The notes below the pieces were generated by a model. The model searched no databases, had not been told where the DNA came from, and saw only the letters and a list, made by a program, of their open reading frames with translations. A stretch of 64,000 nucleotides of DNA from Mycobacterium genavense ATCC 51234 (GTDB taxonomy: Bacteria > Actinomycetota > Actinomycetes > Mycobacteriales > Mycobacteriaceae), in contig NZ_JAGZ01000006.1 in NCBI RefSeq assembly GCF_000526915.1, positions 1 to 64,000 of the forward strand. The letters are read 5' to 3'. Made by a program: the position numbers and the translations under genes. Positions 53,368 through 63,980 of this stretch are shown piece by piece (within the stretch, counting starts at the first letter, position 1; each line of letters begins with the position of its first letter).

Positions 53368-55088
53368 TGACGAAGCTGTCTCGCGAACAGTACGCCCAGC
53401 TGTACGGCCCCACGACCGGCGATCGCATCCGGTTGGCGGACACCGACTTACTGATCGAAATCACCGAAGACCGCAGCGACGGACCGGGGTTGGCCGGCGA
53501 CGAGGCCGTGTTCGGTGGCGGCAAGGTGCTGCGCGAGTCGATGGGGCAGGGGCGGGCGTCGCGCGCCGAAGGCGCTCCCGACACCGTGATCACCGGCGCG
53601 GTGATCATCGATCACTGGGGAATCATCAAGGCCGACATCGGGATTCGTGACGGCCGGATCGTCGCACTCGGCAAGGCCGGCAACCCCGACACCATGTCGG
53701 GTGTGCATCCGGATCTGGTGGTCGGGCCCAGCACCGAGGTCATCGGGGGCAACGGCCGCATCATCACCGCGGGGGCCGTCGACTGCCATGTGCATTTGAT
53801 TTGCCCACAGCTGATGTCCGAGGCCCTCGCGGCCGGGATCACGACGATCCTGGGCGGCGGCACGGGTCCCGCCGAGGGCAGCAAGGCCACCACCGTGACG
53901 CCGGGCTCCTGGCACCTGGCCCGCATGCTCGAGGCGCTCGACGGTTGGCCGGTGAACTTCGCACTGCTGGGCAAGGGCAACACCGTCAACCACGAGGCGC
54001 TGTGGGAGCAGTTACGCGGCGGCGCTTCGGGTTTCAAGCTGCACGAGGACTGGGGCGCCACTCCGGCCGCGATCGACGCCTGCCTGACGGTCGCTTCCAC
54101 CGCCGGGGTACAGGTGGCGTTGCACACCGACACCCTCAACGAGATGGGCTTCGTGGAAGACACGCTGGCCGCGATCGCCGGCCGCTCGATCCACACCTAT
54201 CACACCGAGGGCGCCGGCGGCGGTCACGCTCCGGACATCATCCGGGTCGCCGGCCAGCCGAACGTGCTGCCCAGTTCCACCAACCCGACCCGCCCGCACA
54301 CGGTCAACACCCTCGACGAACACCTGGACATGTTGATGGTCTGCCATCATCTCAACCCGCAGGTGCCCGAGGATTTGGCCTTCGCGGAGAGCCGGATTCG
54401 GCCGTCGACGATGGCGGCCGAGGACCTGCTGCACGACCTCGGCGCGATCTCGATGATCGGCAGCGACTCGCAGGCGATGGGCCGCATCGGCGAGGTGGTG
54501 CTGCGCACCTGGCAGACCGCGCACGTGATGAAGCGCCGTCGCGGGGCGCTGCCCGGCGACGGCGCTGCCGACAATCTGCGGGTGCGCCGCTACGTCGCCA
54601 AATACACCATCTGCCCGGCCATCGCGCACGGGCTCGACGGCGAGACCGGCTCGGTGGAAGTGGGCAAGCTGGCCGACCTGGTGCTGTGGGAACCGCAGTT
54701 CTTCGGCGTCCGCCCGCACGCGGTCCTCAAGGGTGGCATGATCGCCTGGGCGGCGATGGGCGACGCCAACGCGTCCATCCCCACCCCGCAGCCGCTGCTG
54801 CCGCGTCCGATGTTCGCCGCCGCGCCGACGGCAGCGGCGGCCACGTCGGTGCATTTCGTTGCGCCGCAAGCGATCGAGGCGGGTCTGGCCGAAAAGCTGG
54901 CGGTCGACCGGCGGTTGGTCGCGGTGCGCAACACCAGCGGGCTGGGCAAGGCGGCGTTGCCGCTCAACGATGCGCTACCCGACATTCAGGTCGACCCGGA
55001 CACCTTCACCGTGCGCGTCGACGGCGAGGTCTGGCACGAGCAGCCGCCCGCGGCGCTGCCGATGGCACAACGCTATTTCCTGTTCTGA
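53367..55088 (+). CDS. ureC: Urease alpha subunit UreC
   Basis: 573-residue catalytic subunit. The bridging carbamylated lysine is K224 in [10 protein letters not shown]. Nickel-binding His are in [10 protein letters not shown] and in ALHTDTLNE and [15 protein letters not shown]. The mobile flap Cys is in MVCHHLNP. Full length and intact. The two Ni2+ ions are inserted by UreD, F and G encoded downstream; no ureE is present, as is usual in mycobacteria. Confidence 0.98.
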   Translation: MTKLSREQYAQLYGPTTGDRIRLADTDLLIEITEDRSDGPGLAGDEAVFGGGKVLRESMGQGRASRAEGAPDTVITGAVIIDHWGIIKADIGIRDGRIVALGKAGNPDTMSGVHPDLVVGPSTEVIGGNGRIITAGAVDCHVHLICPQLMSEALAAGITTILGGGTGPAEGSKATTVTPGSWHLARMLEALDGWPVNFALLGKGNTVNHEALWEQLRGGASGFKLHEDWGATPAAIDACLTVASTAGVQVALHTDTLNEMGFVEDTLAAIAGRSIHTYHTEGAGGGHAPDIIRVAGQPNVLPSSTNPTRPHTVNTLDEHLDMLMVCHHLNPQVPEDLAFAESRIRPSTMAAEDLLHDLGAISMIGSDSQAMGRIGEVVLRTWQTAHVMKRRRGALPGDGAADNLRVRRYVAKYTICPAIAHGLDGETGSVEVGKLADLVLWEPQFFGVRPHAVLKGGMIAWAAMGDANASIPTPQPLLPRPMFAAAPTAAAATSVHFVAPQAIEAGLAEKLAVDRRLVAVRNTSGLGKAALPLNDALPDIQVDPDTFTVRVDGEVWHEQPPAALPMAQRYFLF

Positions 55089-55090
55089 CG

Positions 55091-55726
55091 ATGTCCGCAC
55101 TGGCGACGCTGCTTACCCTGGCCGATTCGCGACTGCCGGCCGGCTCCCATGTGCATTCCGGTGGCGTAGAGGAGGCCGTCACCAGCGGCCTGGTGCGCGA
55201 CCTGGACACGCTAGACGCGTTCTTGCACCGCAGGATTCGCAGCCACGGGTTGGTGACGGCATCGGTCGCCGCGGCACTGCACCGCGGTCAGCTCGACGCC
55301 GAGCAAGCCGATCAGGAGACTGATGCGCGCACTCCGGCGCCGGCGGCCCGACAGGCGTCGCGCGGCCAGGGCCGCGGGTTGGCCAGGCTGGCCCGACGGG
55401 TCTGGCCGGATGCCGACTGGGACGACCTCGGCCCGCGGCCGCACCTTACCGTCGCGGCCGGGCGCGTCGGTGCCGTGAGCGGCCTGAGCCCCGAGCAGAG
55501 CGCGCTGGCCATCGTCTACACCACGATGACGGGCTCGGCCACGGCGGCTCAGCGGCTGCTCGCCCTTGATCCGGCCGACGTGGCGGCGCTGACGTTCCGG
55601 CTGGCGGCGTTGTGCGAACACACCGCCACCCAGGCGTGCCTCGGCCTGGCCGAATTGTCGGATCCGTTGCTCGACACCTTGGCCCAGCGGCACACCGAAC
55701 GTGAGCGACCCTTATTCGCCTCCTGA
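55091..55726 (+). CDS. ureF: Urease accessory protein UreF
   Basis: 211-residue UreF, helical component of the UreD-UreF-UreG maturation complex. The start ([20 protein letters not shown]) follows ureC by 2 nt. The conserved N-terminal [16 protein letters not shown] is present. A central Ala/Arg-rich segment (residues ~70-100) is typical of actinobacterial UreF. Confidence 0.94.
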   Translation: MSALATLLTLADSRLPAGSHVHSGGVEEAVTSGLVRDLDTLDAFLHRRIRSHGLVTASVAAALHRGQLDAEQADQETDARTPAPAARQASRGQGRGLARLARRVWPDADWDDLGPRPHLTVAAGRVGAVSGLSPEQSALAIVYTTMTGSATAAQRLLALDPADVAALTFRLAALCEHTATQACLGLAELSDPLLDTLAQRHTERERPLFAS

Positions 55727-55736
55727 AAGACATGAC

Positions 55737-56411
55737 ATGCCAGCACATTTCCATGGCCATCCGCATCCGCACGCCGACCGACCCAAGCGCATCAGGGGTC
55801 CGGGAGAGCCGCTGCGCATCGGAGTCGGCGGCCCGGTCGGCTCCGGAAAGACCGCCCTGGTCGCCGCGTTGTGCCGGCAGTTGCGTGACGAGCTGTCGCT
55901 GGCGGTGCTGACCAACGACATCTACACCACCGAGGACGCGGACTTCTTACGTAAGCACGCGGTGCTGCCGAACGACCGGATCGCGGCCGTGCAGACCGGC
56001 GGCTGCCCGCACACCGCGATTCGCGACGACATCACCGCGAACCTCGACGCGATCGACGACCTGATCGCCGCCCACGATGCGCTGGACCTGATCCTGGTCG
56101 AGTCCGGCGGCGACAACCTGACCGCGACCTTCTCCTCCGGCCTGGTGGACCTCCAGATGTTCGTGATCGACGTCGCCGGGGGCGACAAGGTGCCGCGCAA
56201 GGGTGGCCCGGGGGTGACATACTCGGACCTGTTGGTAGTCAACAAGATTGATCTTGCTCCGTTGGTGGGCGCCGATCTCGACGTGATGGCACGCGACGCC
56301 GACGCGGTGCGCGACGGGCGCCCGACGGTGTTCCAGTCGCTGACCGAGGACCCAGCCGCCACCGGCGCGCTGGCCTGGGTGCGCAGCCAGCTGAGCGCCT
56401 ATGCACTCTGA
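55737..56411 (+). CDS. ureG: Urease accessory GTPase UreG
   Basis: 224-residue SIMIBI GTPase that delivers nickel. A His-rich N-terminus ([11 protein letters not shown]) may store nickel in place of UreE. P-loop [13 protein letters not shown]; switch motif [14 protein letters not shown]; Cys-Pro-His nickel site [10 protein letters not shown]4 motif [11 protein letters not shown] 55737 chosen by family length. Overlaps ureD by 11 nt. Confidence 0.95.
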   Translation: MPAHFHGHPHPHADRPKRIRGPGEPLRIGVGGPVGSGKTALVAALCRQLRDELSLAVLTNDIYTTEDADFLRKHAVLPNDRIAAVQTGGCPHTAIRDDITANLDAIDDLIAAHDALDLILVESGGDNLTATFSSGLVDLQMFVIDVAGGDKVPRKGGPGVTYSDLLVVNKIDLAPLVGADLDVMARDADAVRDGRPTVFQSLTEDPAATGALAWVRSQLSAYAL

Positions 56412-57042
56412 GGTCTTGCTGGTCGCATCGCGGCAGCGGTTGCCGCGCATCGAGTGCAGCGGCGGCATCCAGGCCCGTTGCACCGCGCCCGATACGGTGC
56501 ACCTGGTATCGGCGGCTGCCACCCCGTTGGGCGGCGACACCATCCGCGTCCGGATCGTCGTCGAGGCCGGCGCGGTGTTGAAGCTGCGTAGCGCCGCCGC
56601 CACCGTAGCCCTGCCCGGGTGGAAAACGCCGACGTCACATGCCGATTGGGACATCGAGGTGAGCGGAAGTCTCGACGTCGATCTAGAGCCCACGGTCGTG
56701 GCCGCCGATGCGCGGCATGTGTCGAAGGTGGTGTTGGTCCTGCGCGCCGACGGCCGGGTGCGCTTGCGCGAACGCGTCCAGATCGGCAGATGCGATGAGC
56801 GCGACGGCTTCTGGTCGGGATCACTATGGGCCGACCGGAGTGATCGCCCGCTGCTGCGGCACCGGCTGGAAATGGGTGCCGGGTCGATCGCCGACGACGA
56901 CATCGCCGCCCCGCGGGCGACCATCAGCGAATTATGCTATCCGGCAACAGAATCCACGACCATGCCGAGCGAATCGACCGTTCTGAGGTTGGCGGGCGGC
57001 GGGACGCTCAGCACCTGGCAACCGCAGCGGCTGGTCGGCTAG
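56401..57042 (+). CDS. ureD: Urease accessory protein UreD
   Basis: 213-residue UreD (UreH), scaffold of the urease activation complex that forms the nickel channel. Conserved [19 protein letters not shown] is present. Shorter than enterobacterial UreD, normal for mycobacteria. Last gene of the urease operon, convergent with ndh with a 4-nt overlap of stops. Confidence 0.9.
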   Translation: MHSEVLLVASRQRLPRIECSGGIQARCTAPDTVHLVSAAATPLGGDTIRVRIVVEAGAVLKLRSAAATVALPGWKTPTSHADWDIEVSGSLDVDLEPTVVAADARHVSKVVLVLRADGRVRLRERVQIGRCDERDGFWSGSLWADRSDRPLLRHRLEMGAGSIADDDIAAPRATISELCYPATESTTMPSESTVLRLAGGGTLSTWQPQRLVG

Positions 57043-58427
57043 CTGGCGGCCCGGGCCGTCTCGGACTCGCGGGCCTCGGCGGCCAGCTCGGCCAGCTGTT
57101 CGAGCCGTGTTCGGGCAAAGGCCTGCTGGTCGGTGATGGTCAGCTGACCACGCCGGGTGCTCAGGAACGTCACGGTCCAGGAAAGCAGCGTGGTGATTTT
57201 GGTCTTGAACCCGATCAGGTACACCAGGTGCAGCACCAACCACATCAGCCAGGCGATGAAGCCGCTGAACTCCAGCGGGCCGATCTTGGCCACCGCGGAG
57301 AATCGCGACACCGTGGCCATCGAACCCTTGTCGAAGTACTGAAACGGCTCGCGTTGGGTGGGGTCGGCGCCGGCGAGTTCGGCCTTGATCGCGTTGGCGA
57401 CGTACTTGGCGCCCTGGATCGCGCCCTGCGCGACGCCGGGCACACCCTCGACGGCGGCCATGTCACCGACGACGAACACGTTCGGGTACCCGGGGACGGA
57501 CAGGTCGGGCAGCACCTTGACCCGTCCCGCCCAGTCGAGCTCGGCGGGGGACTGCTCGGCGACGTCGCGACCAAGCCGGCTGGCCTGCACGCCGGCCGAC
57601 CAGACTTTGCACGCGGATTCGATACGCCGGATGGTGCCATCGGAATCCTTGACGGTGATGCCGTTGCGGTCCATGTCGGTGACCATGGCACCCAGTTGGA
57701 TCTCGACGCCCATCTTCTCCAGCCGTGCCTTGGCCCGCTCGCCGAGCTTCTCGCCCATCGGCGGAAGCACCGCCGGGGCGGCGTCGAGCAGGATCACCCG
57801 TGCCTTCGTCGAATCGATATGGCGGAACGCACCTTTCAAGGTGTACTCGGCCAATTCGGCTATCTGCCCTGCCATTTCGACGCCGGTCGGTCCGGCACCG
57901 ACCACGGTGAACGTCAGCAGCTTCTTGCGGCGCTCGGGATCACTCGACCGCTCCGCCTGCTCGAAGGCGCTCAGGATGCGACCACGCAGCTCGAGCGCGT
58001 CGTCGATCGACTTCATGCCGGGCGCGAATTCGGCGAAGTGGTCGTTGCCGAAGTACGACTGGCCGGCACCGGCGGCGACGATCAGGCTGTCGTAGGGAGT
58101 TTCGTAGGTGTGGCCGAACAACTCCGAGACCACGGTTTGGTTGGCCAGGTCGATGTGGGTGACATTGCCCAGCAGCACCTGGACATTGCGCTGATTGCGC
58201 AGCACCACCCGGGTTGGCGGGGCGATCTCACCCTCGGAGATGATCCCGGTGGCGACTTGGTACAGCAACGGCTGGAACAGGTGATGCGTGGTGCGGGCGA
58301 TCATTTTGATGTCGACGTCGGCCCGTTTGAGTTTCTTTGCCGCGTTGAGTCCGCCGAATCCCGATCCGATGATGACAACTCGGTGTCGTCGCTTCGGTTC
58401 AGCTGTAGCTACCTGCTGGGGGCTCAT
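57039..58427 (-). CDS. ndh: Type II NADH dehydrogenase Ndh
   Basis: 462-residue NDH-2, the non-proton-pumping NADH:menaquinone oxidoreductase. FAD motif VVIIGSGFGG (residues 17-26), NADH motif FTVVGAGPTGVEMAG near residue 175, and FVVGDMAAVEGVPGVAQGAI. The C-terminal hydrophobic segment (FSGFIAWLMWLVLHLVYLIG) is the membrane anchor. ATG 58427 (MSPQQV) matches the family start; the upstream open frame is not conserved. Target relevant to isoniazid co-resistance in M. tuberculosis. Confidence 0.96.
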   Translation of the reverse strand: MSPQQVATAEPKRRHRVVIIGSGFGGLNAAKKLKRADVDIKMIARTTHHLFQPLLYQVATGIISEGEIAPPTRVVLRNQRNVQVLLGNVTHIDLANQTVVSELFGHTYETPYDSLIVAAGAGQSYFGNDHFAEFAPGMKSIDDALELRGRILSAFEQAERSSDPERRKKLLTFTVVGAGPTGVEMAGQIAELAEYTLKGAFRHIDSTKARVILLDAAPAVLPPMGEKLGERAKARLEKMGVEIQLGAMVTDMDRNGITVKDSDGTIRRIESACKVWSAGVQASRLGRDVAEQSPAELDWAGRVKVLPDLSVPGYPNVFVVGDMAAVEGVPGVAQGAIQGAKYVANAIKAELAGADPTQREPFQYFDKGSMATVSRFSAVAKIGPLEFSGFIAWLMWLVLHLVYLIGFKTKITTLLSWTVTFLSTRRGQLTITDQQAFARTRLEQLAELAAEARESETARAAS

Positions 58428-58701
58428 TACTGTGGATGCTCCTGGTGGGGCCTCGTAGTGCGCGGTCAAGTTAGCTACAACGCTAGTCATCACGCCGCGG
58501 CGAAACCCAGGTAGCAGCCTGTGCAATCAACCACACCAAGCCGTTACCGCTGGTCGCACCAACGTGATTCGCGTCATACCCGCCGCCGACTACGACGTCG
58601 GTTACAGACGAACAGCTGCGGCGGCGGTGTGATGACCCCTGGTGAGTACCCAGGTGCGGCGAGACTAAAGCTCACACCGGCGTCGAGAAACCGTACCCGC
58701 C

Positions 58702-59379
58702 CTAGGCGAAACGCGCGAGCGCCCCATGGCTGACGTGCAGTGTCTGGCCGGTGATGTGCCGGGCGGCGGGGGTCGTCAGGAACAGCGCCAACCGGGCGAT
58801 TTCGTCGGCGACGGACGGCGGGGTGCGCGACAGGCCGTCGTATCCGGCCTGAGTGCTGCGGCCGCTGGCCAGCGCGTTGACCGTGATCCCGCGGGTTCCG
58901 AACACGCCGGCCTGCCCGGAGATCCAGCTCGACAACGTGGCTTTGATCGCGGCGTCGACACTTGCCGCGGGCGGGTTTTCCGGCACGACGCTGATGATGG
59001 AACCACCGGAGCGCAGGTGGTCACCGACGGCTTGCACGGTCAGCACCGCCGACAGCACGGTCGCCTCGAGGGAGCTGCGCCACACCGCTGCGGTGTCCGA
59101 CAGCGAGTAGGTGCGCGGGTCGCCGTCGCTCCAGCCGCTGTCGGGCACGTTGACGATGGTGTCCAGGTGGTGGGGGAACAACCCACGAGCCTCCTCAAGG
59201 CTGGCCGGGTCGGTGGTGTCGCAGACGATCGCGTCGACGTCCAGCTCTTTGGCAGCGATCTCGAGGTCGCAGCGCCGCGCACCCACGAGGGTCACCTTGT
59301 GGGTGCCATCGCGAAATCCCTCGGCTACGGTGCGCCCCAGATCCGTGTCGCCGCCGGTGACCAGCACCTCCAATGCCAT
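58702..59379 (-). CDS. Short-chain dehydrogenase/reductase (Rv1856c-like)
   Basis: 225-residue SDR-fold protein. The N-terminal Rossmann region is VLVTGGDTDLGRTVAEGF, a variant of TGxxxGxG. The usual YxxxK catalytic pair is not obvious (the region reads AAIKATLSSWISGQ), so it may be a non-catalytic or atypical SDR. Conserved C-terminal LTTPAARHITGQTLHVSHG. Start ATG 59379 with an overlapping GAGGAGGT. The oxidoreductase gene (Rv1855c) found between it and ndh in M. tuberculosis is missing; the 58428-58701 gap shows no gene. Confidence 0.85.
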   Translation of the reverse strand: MALEVLVTGGDTDLGRTVAEGFRDGTHKVTLVGARRCDLEIAAKELDVDAIVCDTTDPASLEEARGLFPHHLDTIVNVPDSGWSDGDPRTYSLSDTAAVWRSSLEATVLSAVLTVQAVGDHLRSGGSIISVVPENPPAASVDAAIKATLSSWISGQAGVFGTRGITVNALASGRSTQAGYDGLSRTPPSVADEIARLALFLTTPAARHITGQTLHVSHGALARFA

Positions 59380-59635
59380 ACCTCCTCGTGTTCGACATCG
59401 AACCCAGACCCCGGCATTCACCAGCGGTAACGCTGTGCCCGACGATGTGAACGTGGTTCCGATGGTGTCACGCCCCCGGGCCGATGCCTGGGATCTCAGC
59501 GCGTATGGCGTCAATCTAGCCGAATGTTACTGGACAGTAGTTTTAAGGGGAAACTAAGGACGCCGCGACGCGCGGACAATTTTCGATAACTGTTTGGTCG
59601 TCCCTGCTTAACCCACCCCAGGCTAGGGTCTGTCC

Positions 59636-60421
59636 ATGCGTCGGATCGGGGTCCTGGCCGGGTTGGTATCCGCGGTGCTCGTCGCGGGTGTGGTGGCGTG
59701 TAGCTCGAAGCCGTCGTCGTCGCCGCCCGCTCCCTCGTCGTCGGCGCCGGGCTCGATCATGGTGTTCGCCGCGGCCTCGCTCAAGCCCGCGTTCACCCAG
59801 CTCGGGCAGCAATTCAAGGCCGACAATCCGGGAAGCGGCGTGGAATTCGAGTTCGCCGGCTCCTCCGAACTCGCCACCCAGCTGACTCAGGGGGCGACCG
59901 CCGATGTCTTCGCGTCGGCGGACACCGCTCAGATGGACACCGTCGTCAAGGCCGGGCTGCTGGCTGGGAACCCGACGAATTTCGCCGCCAACACGTTGGT
60001 CATCGTCACGACGCCGGGCAATCCGAAGCACATCGGTTCCTTCGCCGATCTGGCCAGGCCGGGCACCAGCGTGGTGATCTGCCAGCGGCCGGTGCCCTGC
60101 GGGGCGGCGACCCAACGCATCGAAGACAGCACCGGCGGACACCTCAACCCGGTCAGCGAGGAAGTCAGCGTGACCGACGTCCTCAACAAGGTCACCACCG
60201 CTCAGGCCGACGCCGCGCTGGTCTACGTCACCGACGCCAAGAGCGCAAAAGACAAGGTGGCGAAGGTCAACTTCCCCGAGGCCGCAGGCGCGGTCAACGT
60301 CTATCCCCTCGGGGTGTTGAAGAAGGCGCCGCAACCGGCGACGGCGCAGAAGTTCGTGACCCTGGTGACGTCCGACGCGGGTCAGAAGATCCTGGCGCAG
60401 TTCGGCTTCGCCAAACCCTAA
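59636..60421 (+). CDS. modA: Molybdate-binding lipoprotein ModA
   Basis: 261-residue periplasmic molybdate-binding protein. Lipoprotein signal with lipobox VVAC (C near residue 22), then a Ser/Pro linker. The binding domain has [11 protein letters not shown], the ModA signature, and [13 protein letters not shown]. First gene of modABC; the ABC genes follow at 2-3 nt spacing. Confidence 0.94.
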   Translation: MRRIGVLAGLVSAVLVAGVVACSSKPSSSPPAPSSSAPGSIMVFAAASLKPAFTQLGQQFKADNPGSGVEFEFAGSSELATQLTQGATADVFASADTAQMDTVVKAGLLAGNPTNFAANTLVIVTTPGNPKHIGSFADLARPGTSVVICQRPVPCGAATQRIEDSTGGHLNPVSEEVSVTDVLNKVTTAQADAALVYVTDAKSAKDKVAKVNFPEAAGAVNVYPLGVLKKAPQPATAQKFVTLVTSDAGQKILAQFGFAKP

Positions 60422-60423
60422 CC

Positions 60424-61218
60424 GTGCGCCGGCCCACGACTCTGCCGCGGTGGGTGTTTGTTCCCGCCGCCACCGGCGCCGCCTTCGTGGTGTTGCCGCT
60501 GCTGGCGATCGCGATCAAGGTCGATTGGCCGAATTTCTGGTCGCTGATCACCAGCTCGTCGTCCAAGACGGCGCTGCTGCTCAGTCTCAAGACCGCGGCC
60601 GCGAGCACGGTGCTGTGCGTGCTGCTGGGCGTGCCGATGGCGCTGGTATTGGCCCGCAGCACGACGCCGCTGGTCCGACTGCTGCGGCCGCTGATCCTGT
60701 TGCCGCTGGTGCTGCCGCCGGTGGTCGGCGGCATCGCGTTGCTGTACGCGTTCGGCCGGCTCGGACTGATCGGGCAGTACCTGGAGGCGGCCGGCGTCAG
60801 CATCGCATTCAGCACCACCGCCGTGGTGTTGGCGCAGACCTTCGTCTCGTTGCCGTTCCTGGTGATCTCCCTCGAGGGCGCTGCCCGCACCGCGGGATCC
60901 GACTACGAGGTCGTCGCGGCCACGCTCGGGGCGCGACCCAGCACGGTGTGGTGGCGGGTCACCCTGCCGCTGCTGCTACCGGGCCTGACGTCTGGCGCGG
61001 TGCTGGCATTCGCCCGTTCGCTGGGGGAGTTCGGCGCGACGCTGACCTTCGCGGGTTCCCGACAGGGCGTCACTCGCACCTTGCCGCTGGAGATCTACCT
61101 GCAACGGGTGAGTGACGCGGATGCCGCTGTGGCCCTGTCGATTCTGCTCGTCGCCGTGGCCGCGCTGGTGGTACTCGGCCTGGGTGCCCGCCGGCTGACC
61201 GGGACAGCCGCGAGGTAG
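60424..61218 (+). CDS. modB: Molybdate ABC transporter permease ModB
   Basis: 264-residue permease with about six membrane segments. The EAA loop that docks the ATPase reads [20 protein letters not shown]. Start is GTG 60424. Forms the molybdate importer with ModA and ModC. Confidence 0.94.
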   Translation: MRRPTTLPRWVFVPAATGAAFVVLPLLAIAIKVDWPNFWSLITSSSSKTALLLSLKTAAASTVLCVLLGVPMALVLARSTTPLVRLLRPLILLPLVLPPVVGGIALLYAFGRLGLIGQYLEAAGVSIAFSTTAVVLAQTFVSLPFLVISLEGAARTAGSDYEVVAATLGARPSTVWWRVTLPLLLPGLTSGAVLAFARSLGEFGATLTFAGSRQGVTRTLPLEIYLQRVSDADAAVALSILLVAVAALVVLGLGARRLTGTAAR

Positions 61219-61221
61219 CCG

Positions 61222-62340
61222 GTGAGCGAGTTGCGGCTTCGGGCGGTCGTGGCGGACCGGCAGCTGGACGTGGAGTTCTCGGTGTCTGCCGGCGAGGTGC
61301 TGGCGGTGCTCGGGCCCAACGGGGCGGGCAAGTCGACCGCCCTGCACGTGATCGCCGGGCTGGTGCACCCCGACGAGGGCCTGGTGCGGCTGGGGGATCG
61401 GGTGCTGACCGACACCGCTGCCGGGGTGGACGTGGCGACGCACGACCGCCGGGTCGGGCTGTTGCTGCAGGACCCGTTGTTGTTCCCGCACATGAGCGTC
61501 GCGGCCAACGTGGCATTCGGGCCGCACAGCCGTCGCGGCCTTTTCCACTTCTCCAAGCAGAAGCAGACGGCCCTGCGCTGGCTGGGCGAAGTGGACGCCG
61601 CGCAGTTCGCCGACCGCAAACCCCGGCAGCTGTCCGGCGGTCAGGCGCAGCGGGTGGCGATCGCGCGGGCGCTGGCCGCCGAACCCGAAGTGCTGCTGCT
61701 CGACGAGCCGCTGACCGGCCTGGACGTCGGTGCTGCCGCGGCCATCCGGTCGGTATTGCGAACGGTGGTCGCCCGCAGCGGCTGCGCGGTCATCCTAATC
61801 ACCCACGACCTGCTGGACGTGTTCCCCCTGGCGGATCGGGCGCTGGTGCTCGAGGGCGGGAAGATCTCCGAGGTCGGGCCGGTGCCCGAGGTGCTCACCG
61901 CCCCGCGCAGCCATTTCGGGGCTCGCCTCGCCGGCGTCAACCTCGTCAACGGAACCATCGGCGGAGACGGCGCACTGCGGACCCGCGCGGGTGCTCGCTG
62001 GTACGGGACCCCGGCCGAGCAGCCGGGCGCCGAGCTGACCAGCGGCCAAGACGCGATCGCGGTGTTCCCGCCGACCGCGGTGTCCGTGTACCGGGACCTA
62101 CCGCACGGCAGCCCGCGTAACTGCGTCGACGTCACCGTCGCGGAGCTCGATATTCGCGGACCCGCCGTCGTGGTGAGCGGTGCACAGCAGCCGGACGGAG
62201 CCCCGGGACTGGCCGCCGAGATCACCGTCGACGCCGCCGCCGAGCTGCGGCTGACACCCGGGGAGCGGGTGTGGTTCTCGGTCAAAGCGCTCGAAGTGGC
62301 GTTGTATCCGGCCGCATCCCGACACCCCGACCGGCGGTGA
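61222..62340 (+). CDS. modC: Molybdate ABC transporter ATPase ModC
   Basis: 372-residue ATPase. Walker A GPNGAGKST, signature LSGGQAQRVAIARAL, Walker B VLLLDEPLTGLD. A C-terminal regulatory region (about 235-370) includes a TOBE/MOP-like part (ITVDAAAELRLTPGERVWFS). Start GTG 61222. Confidence 0.94.
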   Translation: MSELRLRAVVADRQLDVEFSVSAGEVLAVLGPNGAGKSTALHVIAGLVHPDEGLVRLGDRVLTDTAAGVDVATHDRRVGLLLQDPLLFPHMSVAANVAFGPHSRRGLFHFSKQKQTALRWLGEVDAAQFADRKPRQLSGGQAQRVAIARALAAEPEVLLLDEPLTGLDVGAAAAIRSVLRTVVARSGCAVILITHDLLDVFPLADRALVLEGGKISEVGPVPEVLTAPRSHFGARLAGVNLVNGTIGGDGALRTRAGARWYGTPAEQPGAELTSGQDAIAVFPPTAVSVYRDLPHGSPRNCVDVTVAELDIRGPAVVVSGAQQPDGAPGLAAEITVDAAAELRLTPGERVWFSVKALEVALYPAASRHPDRR

Positions 62341-62448
62341 ACTGCGTGGACTCCGGTCAGGTTGCGCTCCGGCAACATCGGGAAAACCGCCTGGCATCGC
62401 CCGCACGGCACCCTTGCGTCACAGCGGTAACGCGGTAGGTTCGTCGCC

Positions 62449-63438
62449 ATGGATCAGGTGGACTTCAACTCGACACGTCGCAAAGGTTTGTGGGCGACGC
62501 TGGCGATCGCCACGGTGACCAGTGCCAGTGCCGTCACCCTCGCGTTGCCGGCGCCCGCGAACGCCGATCCCGAGGTCCCGACTCCGGTTCCGGCAACGAC
62601 GACCGCACCGCCCCCGGCCGCCGCGCCCGCGCCCGGCGCACCGGCACCCGCTGGGCAATCGGCACCCGCTGGGCAATCGGCACCCGCTGGGCAATCGGCA
62701 CCCGCTGGGCAACCGGCACCGGGTGACCCGAACGCGCCCGTTCCACCGCCGCCCCCGCCCGTCGACCCCAACGCCGCCCGCATCACCAACGCCGTCGGCG
62801 GGTTCAGCTACCTGCTACCCGGCGGCTGGGCCGAGTCGGACGCGTCGCACCTCGACTACGGCTCGGCACTGCTCAGCAAGATGATCGGTCCGCCGCCACA
62901 ACCCGGTCAGCCCGCGCCGGTAGCCAACGACACGCGCATTGTGATGGGTCGCCTGGACCAAAAGCTCTATGCCAGCGCAGAAGCCAACGACGCCAAGGCC
63001 GCCGTCCGGCTGGGCTCGGACATGGGCGAGTTCTTCATGCCGTACCCGGGCACCCGGATCAATCAGGAGTCCGGCCCGCTGACCGGTGCCAACGGGATCA
63101 CCGGCAGCTCGTCGTTCTACGAGGTCAAGTTCAGCGATCCCAGCAAGCCCAACGGCCAGATCTGGACGGGCGTCGTCAGCGCTCCCAATGCGGCCACCGC
63201 CGGACCGCCCCAGCGCTGGTTCGTGGTGTGGCTCGGGACCAGCAACAACCCGGTGGACAAGGTCGGCGCCTCGGCGCTGGCCGAGTCGATCCTGCCCTTC
63301 ACCCCACCGCCGGCGGCGCCGGCTCCGGGCGCGCCGGCGCCCGCTCCAGGCGCTCCGCCACCGGCTCCGGGAGCCCCCGCGAGCGAGGTCACTCCGACGC
63401 CGAGCCCGGCACCGCAACAGACATCGTTTACTACCTAG
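62449..63438 (+). CDS. apa: Alanine- and proline-rich secreted antigen Apa (45/47 kDa, MPT32)
   Basis: 329-residue secreted fibronectin-binding glycoprotein. Signal peptide to about residue 40 (PAPANA/DP). An N-terminal Ala/Pro-rich region (about 40-105) contains four 6-residue repeats from an 18-bp tandem repeat. The globular domain (about 110-285) is [12 protein letters not shown] ... [13 protein letters not shown] second Ala/Pro-rich tail ends the protein. The Thr/Pro segments are O-mannosylation sites in M. tuberculosis. Confidence 0.95.
   Translation: MDQVDFNSTRRKGLWATLAIATVTSASAVTLALPAPANADPEVPTPVPATTTAPPPAAAPAPGAPAPAGQSAPAGQSAPAGQSAPAGQPAPGDPNAPVPPPPPPVDPNAARITNAVGGFSYLLPGGWAESDASHLDYGSALLSKMIGPPPQPGQPAPVANDTRIVMGRLDQKLYASAEANDAKAAVRLGSDMGEFFMPYPGTRINQESGPLTGANGITGSSSFYEVKFSDPSKPNGQIWTGVVSAPNAATAGPPQRWFVVWLGTSNNPVDKVGASALAESILPFTPPPAAPAPGAPAPAPGAPPPAPGAPASEVTPTPSPAPQQTSFTT
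62643..62714 (+). repeat. 18-bp tandem repeat (four units) inside apa
   Basis: Unit GGCACCCGCTGGGCAATC repeated four times (62643-62660, 62661-62678, 62679-62696, 62697-62714), the last with a T-to-C change. It encodes the hexapeptide PAGQSA. Copy number is likely to vary among isolates. Confidence 0.95.
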
Positions 63439-63515
63439 CCACACACAGGGTGTACCGGGACGACTGCCCGGAATCCTAGGCTGAGCTCGGGCAGCCGAAT
63501 CGCGAGGAGACTTGC

Positions 63516-63815
63516 ATGGATGTCATGGCAACCGCCGAGTATCTGGCCCAATCGACCACGACGACGAGCGTCGGCGTGATCGGTTACATCATCATCGGCG
63601 GCCTGGCCGGGTGGGCCGCAGGCAAGCTGGTGAAGGGTTCCGGGTCCGGAATCTTGATGAACATCGTGATCGGTGTCGTCGGCGCGCTGATCGGCGGCTT
63701 CTTGCTGAGCTTCTTCTTCGACACCGCCGCCGGCGGCCGGATCTTCACCTTCTTCACCGCGCTGCTGGGCTCGGTGATCCTGTTGTGGATCGTCGGGTTG
63801 GTGCGCAAGAGCTGA
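63516..63815 (+). CDS. Small GlsB/YeaQ/YmgE-family membrane protein (Rv1861-like)
   Basis: 99-residue membrane protein of the transglycosylase-associated (GlsB/YeaQ/YmgE) family, with three hydrophobic helices and the motif IIIGGLAGWAAGKLVKG. Family members are stress-induced; exact role unknown. Start ATG 63516 with a GAGGAGA Shine-Dalgarno; the second Met (63525) is an alternative. Confidence 0.85.
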   Translation: MDVMATAEYLAQSTTTTSVGVIGYIIIGGLAGWAAGKLVKGSGSGILMNIVIGVVGALIGGFLLSFFFDTAAGGRIFTFFTALLGSVILLWIVGLVRKS

Positions 63816-63980
63816 AGCCGCCTGTGGCAAATAACGATCGGCGGTCCGCCGGCGGACTGCTGGTCTGCGGCTCGCGTCGAATTCCGGCAGCGGAAATGCT
63901 ATTTCGCCGAAGCGGTTGAGTCGGCTCCGACGGGGTATACGGCCCACGTCCCACTGTAAGTTAATAGTAAGGAGCCGGTC

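Noticed and set aside
56934..58514. 526-codon plus-strand open frame opposite ndh
   Set aside because: Antisense shadow of ndh with repetitive Gly/His/Gln content and no recognisable motif.
62643..62714. CRISPR array
   Set aside because: Units are contiguous 18-bp coding repeats without spacers, inside apa.
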